Part shown: positions 9,246 to 19,643 of the stretch, piece after piece
Layout: each line of letters begins with the position of its first letter
How positions within the stretch are numbered: the stretch's first letter is position 1
From: Pseudomonas parafulva
GTDB lineage: Bacteria; Pseudomonadota; Gammaproteobacteria; Pseudomonadales; Pseudomonadaceae
Reading direction: 5' to 3'
Length of the DNA stretch: 64,000 bases
Assembly (NCBI RefSeq): GCF_002021815.1
Contig: NZ_CP019952.1
Coordinates: forward strand, 1,705,001 to 1,769,000
Notes under the pieces: generated by a model
The model's input: the letters and a program-made list of their open reading frames with translations, nothing else
The model's database searches: none
Told to the model about the DNA's origin: nothing
Translations under genes and position numbers: made by a program

Positions 9246-10319
9246 TCAGTGCTCCCGGCTGGCAAAGTCGATGCGTGGATCGACCAAGGTGTAGGTCAGG
9301 TCGCCGATCAGTTTCACCACCAGCCCCAGGAGGGTGAAGATGAACAGGGTGCCGAAGACCACCGGGTAATCGCGGTTGATGGCCGCTTCGAAACTCATCA
9401 GGCCCAGCCCGTCGAGGCTGAAGATCACCTCGATCAGCAGCGAGCCTGTGAAGAAGATGCCGATGAACGCCGAGGGAAAGCCTGCGATCACCAACAACAT
9501 GGCATTACGGAACACGTGGCCGTACAAGACCCGTGACCGGCTCAGGCCCTTGGCCTTGGCGGTGACCACGTACTGCTTGTTGATCTCGTCGAGAAAGCTG
9601 TTCTTGGTGAGCAGCGTCATGGTGGCGAAGTTGCCAATCACCAGGGCCGTGATCGGCAACACCAGGTGCCAGAAATAATCGAGGACCTTGCCCGTGGTGC
9701 TCAGCTCATCGAAGTTGTTGGAGGTCAGGCCGCGCAGTGGGAACCAGTCGAAGTAGCTGCCGCCGGCGAACAGCACGATCAGAAGGATCGCGAACAGGAA
9801 CGCCGGGATGGCATAGCCCACGATGATCGCCGAGCTGGTCCACACATCGAAGTGACTGCCGTGTCTGACCGCCTTGGCGATCCCCAGGGGGATCGAGATC
9901 AGGTACATGATCAACGTGCTCCACAGCCCCAGCGAGATCGATACCGGCATCTTCTCCAGGATCAGGTCGATGACCTTGGCGTCACGGAAGAAGCTGTCGC
10001 CAAAATCCAGCCGGGCATAGTTCTTGATCATGATCCACAGGCGTTCGGGCGGCGATTTGTCGAAGCCGTACATGCGCTCGATCTCCGCCACCAGCGCAGG
10101 GTCCAGGCCTTGGGCACCCCGGTAGTTGGAGCCGGCTACCGACACCTCGGCGCCCCCACCTGCGATTCGGCTGGTGGCGCCTTCGAACCCTTCGAGCTTG
10201 GCGATCATTTGCTCTACGGGCCCGCCAGGAGCGGCCTGGACGATGATGAAGTTGATGATCAGGATGCCGAACAATGTGGGGATGATCAGCAGCAGTCGCC
10301 GCAGGATATAGGCCAGCAT
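9246..10319 (-). CDS. yejB: peptide ABC transporter permease
   Basis: This 357-residue permease of the DppB/OppB class begins [20 protein letters not shown], the standard first helix of the family. A periplasmic region (about 35-120, including the APGGP motif) and five or six further helices follow. The coupling loop is near 265-285 ([20 protein letters not shown]). It is slightly longer than OppB, as YejB proteins generally are. It starts one base after the stop of the second binding-protein gene and lies one base upstream of yejE, so the operon is expressed as a tight block. Confidence 0.92.
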   Translation of the reverse strand: MLAYILRRLLLIIPTLFGILIINFIIVQAAPGGPVEQMIAKLEGFEGATSRIAGGGAEVSVAGSNYRGAQGLDPALVAEIERMYGFDKSPPERLWIMIKNYARLDFGDSFFRDAKVIDLILEKMPVSISLGLWSTLIMYLISIPLGIAKAVRHGSHFDVWTSSAIIVGYAIPAFLFAILLIVLFAGGSYFDWFPLRGLTSNNFDELSTTGKVLDYFWHLVLPITALVIGNFATMTLLTKNSFLDEINKQYVVTAKAKGLSRSRVLYGHVFRNAMLLVIAGFPSAFIGIFFTGSLLIEVIFSLDGLGLMSFEAAINRDYPVVFGTLFIFTLLGLVVKLIGDLTYTLVDPRIDFASREH

Positions 10320-10320
10320 G

Positions 10321-12156
10321 TCAGTTGGCCTCGCCGGCAGTGGCCTGGCTTGCCTTGGGCGGTGTGCCGGGCTTGATCCACCAGGTGTCGATGCCGATGT
10401 CGTACTTGGGCGAAACCTTGGGGTGACCGATGTGGTTCCAATAGGCCACGCGCCAGGTCTTGATGTGCCAGTTCGGAATCACGTAGTAGCCCCACAGCAA
10501 TACCCGGTCCAGGGCGCGGCAGTGGTCGATCAGGCTCTGGCGCGACTCGGCGTTGATCAGGCCATCGACCAGTTGGTCGATGGCAGGGTCACGCAGGCCG
10601 ATGAAATTGCGGCTGCCGGGGTTGTCGGCGGCCGCGCTGGACCAGAATTCCCGTTGCTCGTTGCCAGGGGAGTTGGACTGGGGGTAGCCGCCGACAATCA
10701 TGTCGTAGTCGCGCGAGCGCAGGCGGGTGATGTACTGAGACACATCAACCCGGCGGATGTTTAGCTCGATACCCAGGTCCGCGAGGTTGCGCTTGAAGGG
10801 CAGCAAAACCCGCTCAAACTCGGTCTGGGCAAGCAGAAACTCGATGCTGACCGGCTGGCCGTTGGTGTCGACCATCTTGTCGTCGACGATTTTCCAGCCC
10901 GCTTCCTGCAGCAACTTGTAGGCTTGGCGCTGCTGTTCCCGGATCATCCCGCTGCCGTCGCTGACCGGGTTATGGAAGTCCTGGGTGAAGACCTGCTCAG
11001 GCACCTGGCTGCGCACCGGGTCGAGGATTTTGAGCTCGCCAGGGCCGGGCAGGCCACGGGCCGCCATCTCTGAATTCTCGAAGTAACTGCCGGTGCGCGT
11101 ATAGGCGCCGTTGAACAGCTGCTTGTTGGTCCATTCGTAGTCCAGCAGCAGGCTCAGCGCCTTGCGCACGCGTATATCCTGGAAGACCGGCCGGCGGATG
11201 TTGAAGATGAAGCCCTGCATGCCGGTGGGGTTGCCATTGGGCAGCTCCTCCTTGATCAGGCGGCCATCGCGCACGGCCGGCACGTTGTAGGCTGTGGCCC
11301 AGTTCTTGGCGCTGACCTCCAGCGAATAGTCGAAGGCGCCGGCCTTCAGTGCCTCCAGCGCAACCGTAGTGTCGCGGTAGGAATCGAAGGTCATGGCGTC
11401 GAAATTGTAGAAACCACGGTTGATGGGCAAGTCCTTGGCCCAATAGTCCTTGACCCGCTCATAGCGCACCGAGCGCCCGGCCTTGACCTCGGCCACCTTG
11501 TAGGGCCCGCTGCCCAGCGGAATTTCCAGGTTGCCGCGGTTGAAGTCGCGCTGCGCGTACCAATGCTTGGGCAGCACGGGCAACTGGCCGAGAATCAGCG
11601 GCAGTTCACGGTTGCCCTTGTGCTTGAACGTGAACACGACCTTGAGCGGGTCTTCGGCGACCACCTCGGCCACGTCCGCGTAGTACTGGCGGTACAGAGG
11701 GGCACCGTCCTTCATCAGCGCATTGAAGGTGAACACCACGTCTTCGGCGCGCATGGGATGGCCATCGTGGAACCGCGCCTCGGGGCGCAGGTAGAAGCGC
11801 ACCCAGCTGTTGTCAGGCGCCTTCTCGATCTGTCGAGCGACCAGACCATATTCGGTGAAAGGCTCGTCCAGGCTCTGGCGCATCAAGGTGTCGTAGATGA
11901 TGCTGATGTTTTCGGCCGATACCCCCTTGTTGATGAAGGGGTTGAGGCTGTCGAACCCACCAAAGCTGGACTGGCGGAAGGTGCCACCCTTGGGAGCGTC
12001 CGGGTTTACGTAATCGAAGTGCTTGAAATCCGCTGGGTATTTGGGCGGCTCGTCGTACAGGGTGAGTGCGTGCTGCGGCGCTGCCAGCGCGGGAAGGCTC
12101 AGGCAGGCCAGCAACAGGCTGCCGGCCAGCCGGCGCAAGGAATGCGTGGGCGTCAT
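10321..12156 (-). CDS. YejA-type extracellular peptide-binding protein, second copy
   Basis: This 611-residue family-5 solute-binding protein has a classical signal peptide ([16 protein letters not shown], cut near residue 23). The SBP_bac_5 fold follows, including the family motif [11 protein letters not shown] near the N-terminus and an [18 protein letters not shown] segment near the C-terminus. The reading frame extends 46 codons upstream, but ATG 12156 is chosen because it gives a proper signal peptide. It also overlaps the preceding gene's stop in an ATGA junction, indicating translational coupling. It delivers peptides in the periplasm to YejB/YejE. Two such proteins in tandem suggest a recent or retained duplication with different ligand preferences. 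Confidence 0.9.
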   Translation of the reverse strand: MTPTHSLRRLAGSLLLACLSLPALAAPQHALTLYDEPPKYPADFKHFDYVNPDAPKGGTFRQSSFGGFDSLNPFINKGVSAENISIIYDTLMRQSLDEPFTEYGLVARQIEKAPDNSWVRFYLRPEARFHDGHPMRAEDVVFTFNALMKDGAPLYRQYYADVAEVVAEDPLKVVFTFKHKGNRELPLILGQLPVLPKHWYAQRDFNRGNLEIPLGSGPYKVAEVKAGRSVRYERVKDYWAKDLPINRGFYNFDAMTFDSYRDTTVALEALKAGAFDYSLEVSAKNWATAYNVPAVRDGRLIKEELPNGNPTGMQGFIFNIRRPVFQDIRVRKALSLLLDYEWTNKQLFNGAYTRTGSYFENSEMAARGLPGPGELKILDPVRSQVPEQVFTQDFHNPVSDGSGMIREQQRQAYKLLQEAGWKIVDDKMVDTNGQPVSIEFLLAQTEFERVLLPFKRNLADLGIELNIRRVDVSQYITRLRSRDYDMIVGGYPQSNSPGNEQREFWSSAAADNPGSRNFIGLRDPAIDQLVDGLINAESRQSLIDHCRALDRVLLWGYYVIPNWHIKTWRVAYWNHIGHPKVSPKYDIGIDTWWIKPGTPPKASQATAGEAN

Positions 12157-13982
12157 TGGGCTTTCTCCGAAGTCTTGATCCACCAGCTGTTCAGCCCGAG
12201 GGTATAGGGCGGCGTGGTGACGAAGCCGAACCGATTGCGGTAGGCCAGGCGGTGGTTGTCGAGGTACCAGTTGGGAATCATGTAGTGCTGCCATGACAGC
12301 ACGCGGTCCAGCGCTCGCGCCGCTGCGACCTGGTCATCACGGGTGCGCGCCGCCAGCAAGGTGTCGAGCAGATGATCGACCACAGGGTCGTCAACCCCGG
12401 CGTAGTTCTTGCTGCCTTTGGTGGCCGCCTGGCTTGAATGGAAGTACAGCCACTGCTCGAGGCCCGGGCTCAGGGTCTGGTTCAGGGTCATCAGAATCAT
12501 GTCGAAGTCGAACTGGTCCAGTCGCTGTTTGTACTGGGCGCGGTCCACGGTTCGCAAGCGCGCGTCTACACCGATGCTGGAGAGGTTTTCGACATACGGT
12601 TGCAGGATGCGTTCCAGGTTGGGGTTTACCAGCAGCACTTCCATGCGCAGCGGTTGGCCCTTGCTGTCGACCAGGCGCTGACCCTTGAGCGTCCACCCGG
12701 CCTCCGCCAGCAAGGCCAGGGCCTTGCGCAACGTCTGCCGGTCGATCCCGCGCCCGTCCGTGCGGCTGACCTGGTAGGGTTCGGTGAACAGCTTGGCCGG
12801 AAGCTGATCGCGAAACGGGGCCAGCAACAGCCATTCCTTGCCCTGGGGCAGGCCGGCGGCTGCGAATTCGCTGTTGGGGTAATAACTGGTCGAACGGCGG
12901 TAGGCGCTGCTGAACAGCGCACGGTTGGTCCACTCGAAATCGAACATCAGGCCCAGCGCCTGGCGCACCCGTGGATCGCTGAAGGTGGCCCGACGGCTGT
13001 TCATGAACAGGCCTTGGGTCTGGGTCGGGATGCGGTGGGGGATCTGCGCCTTGATCACTTCGCCGCGCCGCACGGCGGGGAAGGTGTAGCCGTTGGCCCA
13101 GTTCTTGGCTTGATGCTCTATGTAGATGTCGAACTCGCCTGCCTTGAAGGCTTCGAAGGCAACGGTCGAGTCGCGGTAGAACTCGTACTCGACACGGTCG
13201 ACGTTGTACTTGCCGCGATTGACTGCCAGGTCCTTGCCCCAGTAGTTTTTCACCCGCTCGAATACCAGGCGCCGGCCTGGCTGTACCTGGGTCACCCTGT
13301 AGGGCCCGCTGCCCAGCGGGGGCTCGAAGGTGGTGGCCTTGAAGTCGCGTGTGCGCCAGTAATGCTGGGGCAGAACGGGCATTTCCCCAAGGCGCAGGAT
13401 GAGCAGCGGGTTGCCGGCACGCTTGAACACGAAGCGGATACGAAGCGGACCGAGAATGTCCACCCGCTGCACTTCCTGCAGGTTGGTCCGGTAAAGCGGA
13501 TGGCCTTCCTTGAGCAGTGTGCGGAAGGAGAAGGCCACGTCTGCCGACGTGATGGGCTTGCCATCGTGCCAGCGGGCTTGCGGCCGCAGGTTGAACACCA
13601 CCCAGCTGCGGTCCTGGCTGTATTCGACCGAGCGGGCGATCAGCCCATAACTGGAGGTCGGCTCATCGCCCGAGGGGTCGTACTGGCCGGTGCCCACCAT
13701 GAGGGTTTCGTTGAGTTCGTTGACCCCATACTGTTGAAAGTTGGGCGTGCTCACCGGGCTCGTACCCTTGAAGGTATAGGGGTTGAGGGTGTCGAACGTA
13801 CCGAAGGCCATCGCCCGTAAGGTGCCACCTTTGGGGGCTTGGGGGTTGACCCAGTCGAAATGGGCGAACGAGGCCGGGTATTTGAGCGTGCCGAACTGCG
13901 CGTAACCGTGGCTTTCGCTTACGGTTGCGACGGCGGGAAAGCTCAAGGCCAGGCTGAGTGTAAGAAGGAGGGGACGTATCAA
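12153..13982 (-). CDS. yejA: YejA-type extracellular peptide-binding protein, first copy
   Basis: This family-5 solute-binding protein is about 609 residues long. It parallels its downstream neighbour throughout: FDTLNPYTFKG matches [11 protein letters not shown], and both carry the GSGPYRV/GSGPYKV and RVKNYWGKDLAVNRG-type blocks. The start is uncertain. TTG at 13982 gives a short signal peptide (LIRPLLLTLSLALSFPAVA). A GTG at 14084 has a better AAGGAG ribosome-binding site 10 bases upstream, but it would add a 34-residue N-terminus that looks non-coding and contains a GC hairpin. The product is periplasmic and feeds the YejBEF transporter. It lies downstream of mltD on the same strand. Confidence 0.88.
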   Translation of the reverse strand: MIRPLLLTLSLALSFPAVATVSESHGYAQFGTLKYPASFAHFDWVNPQAPKGGTLRAMAFGTFDTLNPYTFKGTSPVSTPNFQQYGVNELNETLMVGTGQYDPSGDEPTSSYGLIARSVEYSQDRSWVVFNLRPQARWHDGKPITSADVAFSFRTLLKEGHPLYRTNLQEVQRVDILGPLRIRFVFKRAGNPLLILRLGEMPVLPQHYWRTRDFKATTFEPPLGSGPYRVTQVQPGRRLVFERVKNYWGKDLAVNRGKYNVDRVEYEFYRDSTVAFEAFKAGEFDIYIEHQAKNWANGYTFPAVRRGEVIKAQIPHRIPTQTQGLFMNSRRATFSDPRVRQALGLMFDFEWTNRALFSSAYRRSTSYYPNSEFAAAGLPQGKEWLLLAPFRDQLPAKLFTEPYQVSRTDGRGIDRQTLRKALALLAEAGWTLKGQRLVDSKGQPLRMEVLLVNPNLERILQPYVENLSSIGVDARLRTVDRAQYKQRLDQFDFDMILMTLNQTLSPGLEQWLYFHSSQAATKGSKNYAGVDDPVVDHLLDTLLAARTRDDQVAAARALDRVLSWQHYMIPNWYLDNHRLAYRNRFGFVTTPPYTLGLNSWWIKTSEKAQ

Positions 13983-14110
13983 GTCGGCATCCGATCCAAA
14001 GGCATTGGGCTTTGATCGGGCTACAGTAACAGTTTGCACTGGCGCGGCAAGCGCCAAACGGCAAGAAAACACAGGTACGCGCACGTACGGGTGTCTCCTT
14101 GCCGCCAGGG

Positions 14111-15541
14111 TCAGTGGCCGACGTAGACGGTCAGGGTCTGGCCTGGTTTCAGCGCATGGCCACTGCGCGGGTTCCAGCGCTTGAGGTGGGTCATCTCGAC
14201 ATTGAAGCGTTTGGCCACCAGATACAGCGAATCGCCCTTGCGCACCTTGTATTGAGTGGTGCGTTTTGCCGAACTGGCGACCCGGTTGGCGGCGGCACTG
14301 GAGGCTTTGCCGCCGCGCAGGGCTAGCACCTGGCCTGCCCGCAGGCTGCTACCCGAAAGGCGGTTCCAGCGCTTGATGTCCGCAATGGAGACACGGTTGG
14401 CCTTGGCGATGGTCCCCAGGTTGTCACCACGCCTGACCTTGTAGCTGCGCGCGGCTACAGGCGCCTGGGCTTCGGCCACGGCGCGAGCGAAAGCTGCCTT
14501 GGGGGGCTGAAGGGTGACCAACTGCTCGGGGTTGAGGTTGGAAAGGCTGGCCGAGAGCAACTGCGCCTTGGCCGTGGGTACCAGCAACTGCTTCGGGCCA
14601 TCGACCGTCATGCGCTTTTTAAAGGCTGGGTTCAGCTGGATGAGTTCGTCTTCGTCGATGTCGGCGAAGGCAGCCACCCGCGTCAGGTCGAGCCGGTCGT
14701 TGATCGCGACGGCCTCGAAGTACGGTTCGTTGGCAATCGGCGTCAGGTTCACGCCGTAGGCTTCAGGCGTGGAAACCACCTGGGACAACGCCAGCAGTTT
14801 CGGCACATAGTCACGGGTTTCCTGAGGCAGCGGCAGGTTCCAGTAGTCGGTAGGCAAGCCCAGCTTCTCGTTGCGTTCCATCGCCCGGCTGACCGTGCCT
14901 TCTCCAGCGTTGTAGGCCGCCAGTGCCAGCAGCCAGTCGCCGTTGAACATGTCGTGCAGGCGGGTTAGGTAGTCAAGCGCGGCGTTGGTCGAAGCGGTGA
15001 CATCGCGGCGCCCGTCATAGAAGTTGGTCTGGCGCAGGTTGAAGTGCCGGCCGGTGGCTGGCATGAATTGCCACATGCCGGCTGCACTTGCGCGTGAGTA
15101 GGCCATAGGGTTGTAGGCGCTCTCGATCGCCGGCAGCAGGGCCAACTCCAGTGGCATGCCGCGCTCTTCGAGGCGTTCGACGATGTAGTGCAGGTAGAGG
15201 CTGCCGCGCTCGCCAGCACTTTCGATGAACGTCGGGTTGCTGGCAAACCACAGGCGCTGCTGATCGATGCGCGGGTTGACGTCGCGGTACTCCTGGAGCA
15301 CGAAGCCCTGGCGCATGCGTTCCCAGACATCCCGAGGCGCTTGCTCGACCGGCTTGACCAGCAACGGCGCGGGTCTTGGCTTGATTCGCGCTTTCTGGCT
15401 GTGCGCGCGGACGCTATCGGCTTCGTCGAGCTGACGTGTGCTCTGGCAGCCCACCAAGGTGGCGGCCAGCGCGAGCGCACTGACCTGGGCCAGGCGCGTC
15501 AGCGCGACGGAATGAGAGGTTCTGCGGCTTCGGGAAGACAT
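14111..15541 (-). CDS. mltD: membrane-bound lytic murein transglycosylase D
   Basis: This 476-residue outer-membrane lipoprotein cleaves the MurNAc-GlcNAc bond of peptidoglycan to a 1,6-anhydro product. The signal sequence ends in a TLVGC lipobox (Cys32 from the chosen start). The SLT domain spans about 100-250, with the catalytic Glu in AIESAYNP and the AAGMWQFMPATGRHF and LALAAYNAGEGTV blocks. Two LysM murein-binding repeats follow near 365-410 and 430-475 (YKVRRGDNLGTIAK, YKVRKGDSLYLVAK). ATG 15541 is preferred to an in-frame start eight codons upstream because it places the basic n-region correctly. It precedes the peptide transporter genes, and coupling of wall turnover with peptide uptake is conceivable. 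Confidence 0.93.
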   Translation of the reverse strand: MSSRSRRTSHSVALTRLAQVSALALAATLVGCQSTRQLDEADSVRAHSQKARIKPRPAPLLVKPVEQAPRDVWERMRQGFVLQEYRDVNPRIDQQRLWFASNPTFIESAGERGSLYLHYIVERLEERGMPLELALLPAIESAYNPMAYSRASAAGMWQFMPATGRHFNLRQTNFYDGRRDVTASTNAALDYLTRLHDMFNGDWLLALAAYNAGEGTVSRAMERNEKLGLPTDYWNLPLPQETRDYVPKLLALSQVVSTPEAYGVNLTPIANEPYFEAVAINDRLDLTRVAAFADIDEDELIQLNPAFKKRMTVDGPKQLLVPTAKAQLLSASLSNLNPEQLVTLQPPKAAFARAVAEAQAPVAARSYKVRRGDNLGTIAKANRVSIADIKRWNRLSGSSLRAGQVLALRGGKASSAAANRVASSAKRTTQYKVRKGDSLYLVAKRFNVEMTHLKRWNPRSGHALKPGQTLTVYVGH

Positions 15542-15641
15542 CGGCGGGCACAGGTATCCGGGCAAAAAATTTCGGCGATTCTAGGAACCGCTCCGGACCG
15601 GGTCAACCTCTGACCGCCACTTGCGATATATCTTGGGGTTA

Positions 15642-16421
15642 TCAGAAGCTATCTTTCCAAGACCTCAAGGCAGCAAAAACAGCGACATGCGAGGTGTTGG
15701 AATGTCCCTTCCATTCGTCTGCTTTTTGTTTAACAGATGTTTCAGCGGTGCGCAGGAAAGGGTTGGTCAGCCGTTCCAGGGCAATGGTGGTGGGCAACGT
15801 AATGCGGTCTTGCGCACGCAGACGGGAAACCGCTTCGAAGCGCTCCAATACATCTTCATTGTCAGGTTCCACGGCCTTGGCGAAACGCAGGTTGCTCAAG
15901 GTGTATTCATGGGCGCAGTACACCAGGGTCTCGGCTGGCAGGGCTGCCAGGCGGGCCAGGGCCGGTTGCATCTGCTCGGCAGTGCCCTCGAACATGCGCC
16001 CGCACCCAGCTGCGAACAGGGTGTCGCCACTGAACAGTACAGGTGTAGCCGCGCCACCGTTGAAGAACGCAATATGCCCCAGCGTGTGGCCTGGCACGGC
16101 AAGCACGTCATACACCTCTCCCAGCACCGTGACCTGATCGCCATCGTCCAGTGCCACATCCCTGCACGGGATGCGCTCGTTGGCCGGGCCGTGTACGTGC
16201 GCGCCAGTCAACGCCTTGAGCCGCTCCACACCGCCCACATGGTCATTGTGGTGATGAGTGATGAGCATGTCGGTCAGCTGCCACCCCGGGTGAGCGGCCA
16301 GCCACCGTTCTACCGGGCCGGCATCGCCAGGGTCGACCACCGCGCAGTGGCGTTTGGCAGTATCCTGTAACAACCAGATGTAATTGTCCGAGAAAGCGGG
16401 CAACGCTTCGATCTGTATCAT
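15642..16421 (-). CDS. gloB: hydroxyacylglutathione hydrolase (glyoxalase II)
   Basis: This 259-residue metallo-beta-lactamase-fold enzyme hydrolyses S-lactoylglutathione to lactate and glutathione, the second step of methylglyoxal detoxification. The binuclear metal motif [10 protein letters not shown] is present near residue 53. Further ligands are in VPGHTLGHI and [13 protein letters not shown], and the C-terminal HAGH-type region includes [17 protein letters not shown] 16421 ([16 protein letters not shown]) is the standard family start; the 29 upstream codons are not part of the family. It is divergent from the YafS-like methyltransferase across 86 bases, the same order as in many gamma-proteobacteria. 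Confidence 0.95.
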   Translation of the reverse strand: MIQIEALPAFSDNYIWLLQDTAKRHCAVVDPGDAGPVERWLAAHPGWQLTDMLITHHHNDHVGGVERLKALTGAHVHGPANERIPCRDVALDDGDQVTVLGEVYDVLAVPGHTLGHIAFFNGGAATPVLFSGDTLFAAGCGRMFEGTAEQMQPALARLAALPAETLVYCAHEYTLSNLRFAKAVEPDNEDVLERFEAVSRLRAQDRITLPTTIALERLTNPFLRTAETSVKQKADEWKGHSNTSHVAVFAALRSWKDSF

Positions 16422-16507
16422 GGTGGGAATCCGATTCGCCTTGCTTGGCACATGAAGGCATCTTAGCCGCGATGGCGCGGTGGGAGAACCTTCCGAGGAA
16501 TTGCACA

Positions 16508-17281
16508 ATGACCGACCAAGCCTTCGCCCAGGCCGACCCGGACTGGGTCAAGCTGATCAGCCTGGCCCGTGAGTGGTTTCAGGGCCCGCTCGGCCAGTTG
16601 ATGCTGCACGAAGAACAGAAGCTGCTGGAGGAAGAGCTGGGGCGCTTCTTCGGTGGCTACCTGGTGCACTACGGCCCCTGCGCCGATGCCCCGCCCAGTG
16701 CGCCGAAGGTCCAGCGCAACGTGCGCCTCGGCGCACCGCTGCCGGGGGTGGAGATCGTCTGCGAGGAACAAGCCTGGCCGTTGAGCGAGCACGCGGCCGA
16801 TGTGGTGGTGTTGCAGCATGGGCTGGATTTCAGCCTGTCGCCCCATGGGCTGTTGCGTGAGGCCGCCAGCGCCGTGCGCCCCGGCGGCCACCTGCTGGTC
16901 GTCGGGATCAACCCGTGGAGCAGCTGGGGAGTGCGTCACCTGTTCAGCCGTGGCGCTTTGCGCAAGGCTCGCTGCATCTCGCCTTCGCGACTGGGTGACT
17001 GGCTCAATCTACTGGGCTTTGCCTTGGAGAAACGTCGCTTCGGGTGCTATCGTCCGCCGCTTGCTTCGCCTGCCTGGCAGCAGCGCCTGCAAGGGTGGGA
17101 ACGCATGGCGGGCGGTTGGCAGAGCGCTGGCGGCGGTGTCTATGTGCTGGTGGCGCGCAAGATGGTCGTGGGCCTGCGGCCGCTGCGGCCCCAGCGTCGC
17201 GAGCCGATGGGCAAGTTACTGCCGTTGCCATTGGCCAAGGTCAACCGCACCTCGGCGACCCCCGATCCCGATAAGCAGTGA
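16508..17281 (+). CDS. YafS-like SAM-dependent methyltransferase
   Basis: This 257-residue protein belongs to the methyltransferase-11-like group. Its glycine-rich SAM motif I is weak, but the post-motif regions are clear: [30 protein letters not shown] and the [12 protein letters not shown] segment. It sits between gloB and rnhA, exactly where yafS lies in E. coli, so orthology is supported by context as well as sequence. The substrate is unknown. ATG 16508 is chosen over an upstream in-frame ATG because it is preceded by GAGGAATTGCACA and begins at the conserved part. The tail is basic and Pro-rich. Confidence 0.85.
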   Translation: MTDQAFAQADPDWVKLISLAREWFQGPLGQLMLHEEQKLLEEELGRFFGGYLVHYGPCADAPPSAPKVQRNVRLGAPLPGVEIVCEEQAWPLSEHAADVVVLQHGLDFSLSPHGLLREAASAVRPGGHLLVVGINPWSSWGVRHLFSRGALRKARCISPSRLGDWLNLLGFALEKRRFGCYRPPLASPAWQQRLQGWERMAGGWQSAGGGVYVLVARKMVVGLRPLRPQRREPMGKLLPLPLAKVNRTSATPDPDKQ

Positions 17282-17294
17282 ATACGAGTGGTAC

Positions 17295-17741
17295 ATGAGC
17301 GATAGCGTCGAAATGTTTACCGATGGTGCCTGCAAGGGCAACCCTGGCCCCGGCGGCTGGGGTGTGCTGATGATTTTCAAGGGCGTTGAAAAAGAGTTGT
17401 GGGGCGGCGAACGTGAGACCACCAACAACCGCATGGAGTTGATGGCCGCCATCCAGGGGCTCATGGCGCTCAAACGTGAGTGCGAGGTCGTGCTGACGAC
17501 TGACTCGCAGTACGTGATGAAAGGCATCAGCGAGTGGATGGTCAACTGGAAAAAGCGTGGCTGGAAGACCGCGGCCAAGGAGCCTGTGAAGAATGCCGAC
17601 CTGTGGCAGTTGCTGGACGAACAGGTCAACCGCCACAAGGTGACCTGGAAGTGGGTGCGCGGCCACATTGGCCACCCCGGCAACGAGCGTGCGGACCAGC
17701 TGGCCAACCGTGGCGTAGACGAAGTACGCGCCCGCGCCTGA
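17295..17741 (+). CDS. rnhA: ribonuclease HI
   Basis: This 148-residue enzyme cleaves the RNA strand of RNA-DNA hybrids such as R-loops and primers. All the catalytic residues can be placed at E. coli numbering: Asp10 ([15 protein letters not shown]), Glu48 ([10 protein letters not shown]), Asp70 (LTTDSQYV), His124 ([10 protein letters not shown]) and Asp134 ([11 protein letters not shown]). The basic handle ([16 protein letters not shown]) is also present. A longer reading frame extends upstream through the methyltransferase gene in another frame, but ATG 17295 is the true start. It lies 13 bases after the methyltransferase stop and 101 bases before dnaQ. Confidence 0.97.
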   Translation: MSDSVEMFTDGACKGNPGPGGWGVLMIFKGVEKELWGGERETTNNRMELMAAIQGLMALKRECEVVLTTDSQYVMKGISEWMVNWKKRGWKTAAKEPVKNADLWQLLDEQVNRHKVTWKWVRGHIGHPGNERADQLANRGVDEVRARA

Positions 17742-17842
17742 AGCCCTGAACTCGATCCCAGGTGCGAAGGGGGCACAGCGCTTGCCTTCGGCCTGCTGTT
17801 ATACTGCGCACCTTTGTAAGCGATGCAAGTTGGAGTCCCCAG

Positions 17843-18601
17843 GTGGAGCAACAGCAAGACAAGCGGTTCGTTATCCTCGATACCGAAACCACGGGTATGC
17901 CGGTCAGCGAGGGGCACCGCATCATCGAGATCGGCTGCGTCGAGGTGGTCGGCAGGCGTCTGACAGGCAGGCACTTCCACGTCTACCTGCAGCCTGACCG
18001 CGAAAGTGACGAGGGCGCGATCAACGTCCATGGCATCACTGACGCCTTTCTGGTTGGCAAACCTCGCTTCAGCGACGTAGCCGAGGAGTTCTTCGCGTTC
18101 ATCAAGGGCGCTACGCTGGTCATCCATAACGCAGCGTTCGACGTGGGGTTCATCAACAACGAGTTCGCGCTGCTGGGGCAGCAGGACCGTGCCGACCTCT
18201 CCCAGCACTGCACCATTCTCGACACCTTGTTGCTGGCGCGGGCGCGTCATCCTGGGCAACGCAACAGCCTGGATGCCCTGTGCAAACGCTACGATATCGA
18301 CAACTCGGGGCGCGAACTGCACGGCGCGCTGCTCGACGCCGAGCTGCTGGCAGATGTCTATCTGGCGATGACCGGCGGCCAGACCAGCCTGTCGTTGGCA
18401 GGGCACGGCAGCGATTCGGACGAAAACGGGCAGGGCAGTGGTGGAACTGACATACGCCGCATCAGCGGACGTGCGCCAGGCCGGGTCATTCTGGCCACAC
18501 CGGATGAGCTGGAATCACATGCCGAACGTCTTGCAGCGATTGCAAAGTCCGCCGGCGGCCCCTCGCTCTGGCAGGCGCTGACCGAGCGGTCAGCGGACTG
18601 A
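17843..18601 (+). CDS. dnaQ: DNA polymerase III epsilon subunit (3'-5' proofreading exonuclease)
   Basis: This 252-residue DEDDh exonuclease is the proofreading subunit of the replicase core. It carries ExoI (FVILDTETTGMP), ExoII (VIHNAAFDVGF) and ExoIII-epsilon (HGALLDAELLADVY). A Gly/Ser-rich linker follows, then a C-terminal region that binds the alpha subunit, ending in GPSLWQALTE. GTG 17843 is the chosen start, with a TTGGAG ribosome-binding site seven bases upstream. An extended -10 (TG-n-TATACT, 17797-17805) suggests that dnaQ has its own promoter downstream of rnhA. Confidence 0.95.
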   Translation: MEQQQDKRFVILDTETTGMPVSEGHRIIEIGCVEVVGRRLTGRHFHVYLQPDRESDEGAINVHGITDAFLVGKPRFSDVAEEFFAFIKGATLVIHNAAFDVGFINNEFALLGQQDRADLSQHCTILDTLLLARARHPGQRNSLDALCKRYDIDNSGRELHGALLDAELLADVYLAMTGGQTSLSLAGHGSDSDENGQGSGGTDIRRISGRAPGRVILATPDELESHAERLAAIAKSAGGPSLWQALTERSAD

Positions 18602-18689
18602 AAAAGTCACGGCCCGTTGCTGTTCAATCCAGGCCCGCAAAATCGGTACAAACATGATTGAGTAGCAACAGGCTAGTACTGTCTCCCTG

Positions 18690-18908
18690 TCATGGGATAC
18701 GAATGATTTCGACACCGGTGCGGGCAAGCTCGAATCGATTTTCACCCAGGTAGTTGACGCGGTCGCCGATGGCAAGGCGGTAAGTAGTGATAGGTGCGCC
18801 GGTCGTGCTGCCGTCCAGTTGCAGGGTAGATTCCTGGAACTCGTGAACGGGATAAATACGGCCTTCGGCGTCGCGGGCATGGAATTGGCCGACCATTACT
18901 GCTGCCAT
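18690..18908 (-). CDS. small conserved hypothetical protein
   Basis: A 72-residue soluble protein with no signal peptide or membrane segment. It is rich in beta-prone sequence: MVGQFHARDAEGRIYPVHEF, a Thr/Gly-rich middle, then RVNYLGENRFELARTGVEII. The frame runs further upstream, but ATG 18908 is preceded by GAGGG and the upstream part looks non-coding. I do not recognise a domain with certainty; short Pseudomonas proteins with this HARDAEGRIYPV pattern seem familiar. It converges with dnaQ and is divergent from the FMN reductase gene. Confidence 0.65.
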   Translation of the reverse strand: MAAVMVGQFHARDAEGRIYPVHEFQESTLQLDGSTTGAPITTYRLAIGDRVNYLGENRFELARTGVEIIRIP

Positions 18909-19062
18909 TTGGGTGGAACCCTCTGAATTGCGTAGGAAATGTCTGTAGCAGTAGACCTTCCAAGGGCAAGGGAAGTTTTCGCGGCCAGGAAAAAAACCAA
19001 AGCCGCGCAAAACGGTCATCTATAACTACATCGTCCCTGAAAACGTGAAGTTGGAGATTGCC

Positions 19063-19623
19063 ATGACCCAGGTCTATTCGGTTGCCGTCGTCGTCGGTAG
19101 CCTGCGCAAGGATTCCTATAACCGCAAGGTGGCCCGCGCGCTGTCTGAGCTGGCGCCGTCTAGCCTGGCACTGAAGATCGTCGAGATCGGCGACTTACCC
19201 ATGTATAACGAAGACCTGGAAACCGATGCTCCGCCAACTGCCTGGACACGCTTTCGGGAGGACATCAAGGGCAGCGATGCGGTGCTCTTCGTCACGCCAG
19301 AGTACAACCGGACCATGCCAGGCTGCCTGAAAAATGCCATCGACGTGGGTTCAAGGCCTTACGGGCAAAGCGCGTGGGGCGGTAAACCGGCAGCCGTGGC
19401 GAGTGTGTCGCCAGGCGCGATCGGCGGCTTTGGTGCCAACCATTCGGTGCGTCAGTCTCTGGTGTTCCTGGACATGCCGTGCATGCAGATGCCGGAGGCC
19501 TACATCGGCGGCGCTGCCAGCTTGTTCGACGAGTCAGGCAAGCTCAACGACAAAACCCGGCCGTTTCTGCAGGGCTTCATCGACAAGTTTGCCTCTTGGG
19601 TGAAGCTCAATCGGTCCGTATGA
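19063..19623 (+). CDS. NADPH-dependent FMN reductase (ChrR/YieF-type)
   Basis: This 186-residue flavodoxin-like reductase binds FMN through VGSLRKDSYNRKVARAL near the N-terminus and the TPEYNRTMPGCLKNAIDVGSR region (about 80-105). The family performs two-electron reduction of quinones, chromate and similar oxidants, protecting cells from one-electron cycling. The SPGAIGGFGANHSVRQ and MQMPEAYIGGA blocks are typical of the ChrR/YieF branch. ATG 19063 is chosen over an ATG six codons earlier because it fits the family start. The gene is monocistronic and converges on the TonB receptor gene. Confidence 0.88.
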   Translation: MTQVYSVAVVVGSLRKDSYNRKVARALSELAPSSLALKIVEIGDLPMYNEDLETDAPPTAWTRFREDIKGSDAVLFVTPEYNRTMPGCLKNAIDVGSRPYGQSAWGGKPAAVASVSPGAIGGFGANHSVRQSLVFLDMPCMQMPEAYIGGAASLFDESGKLNDKTRPFLQGFIDKFASWVKLNRSV

Positions 19624-19643
19624 CGGTGGGCTAGGCGGCGCCA

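Noticed and set aside
12153..14084. The extended N-terminus of the first YejA-like protein from GTG 14084
   Set aside because: The ribosome-binding site is good, but the added residues look non-coding and would bury the signal peptide; kept as an alternative only.
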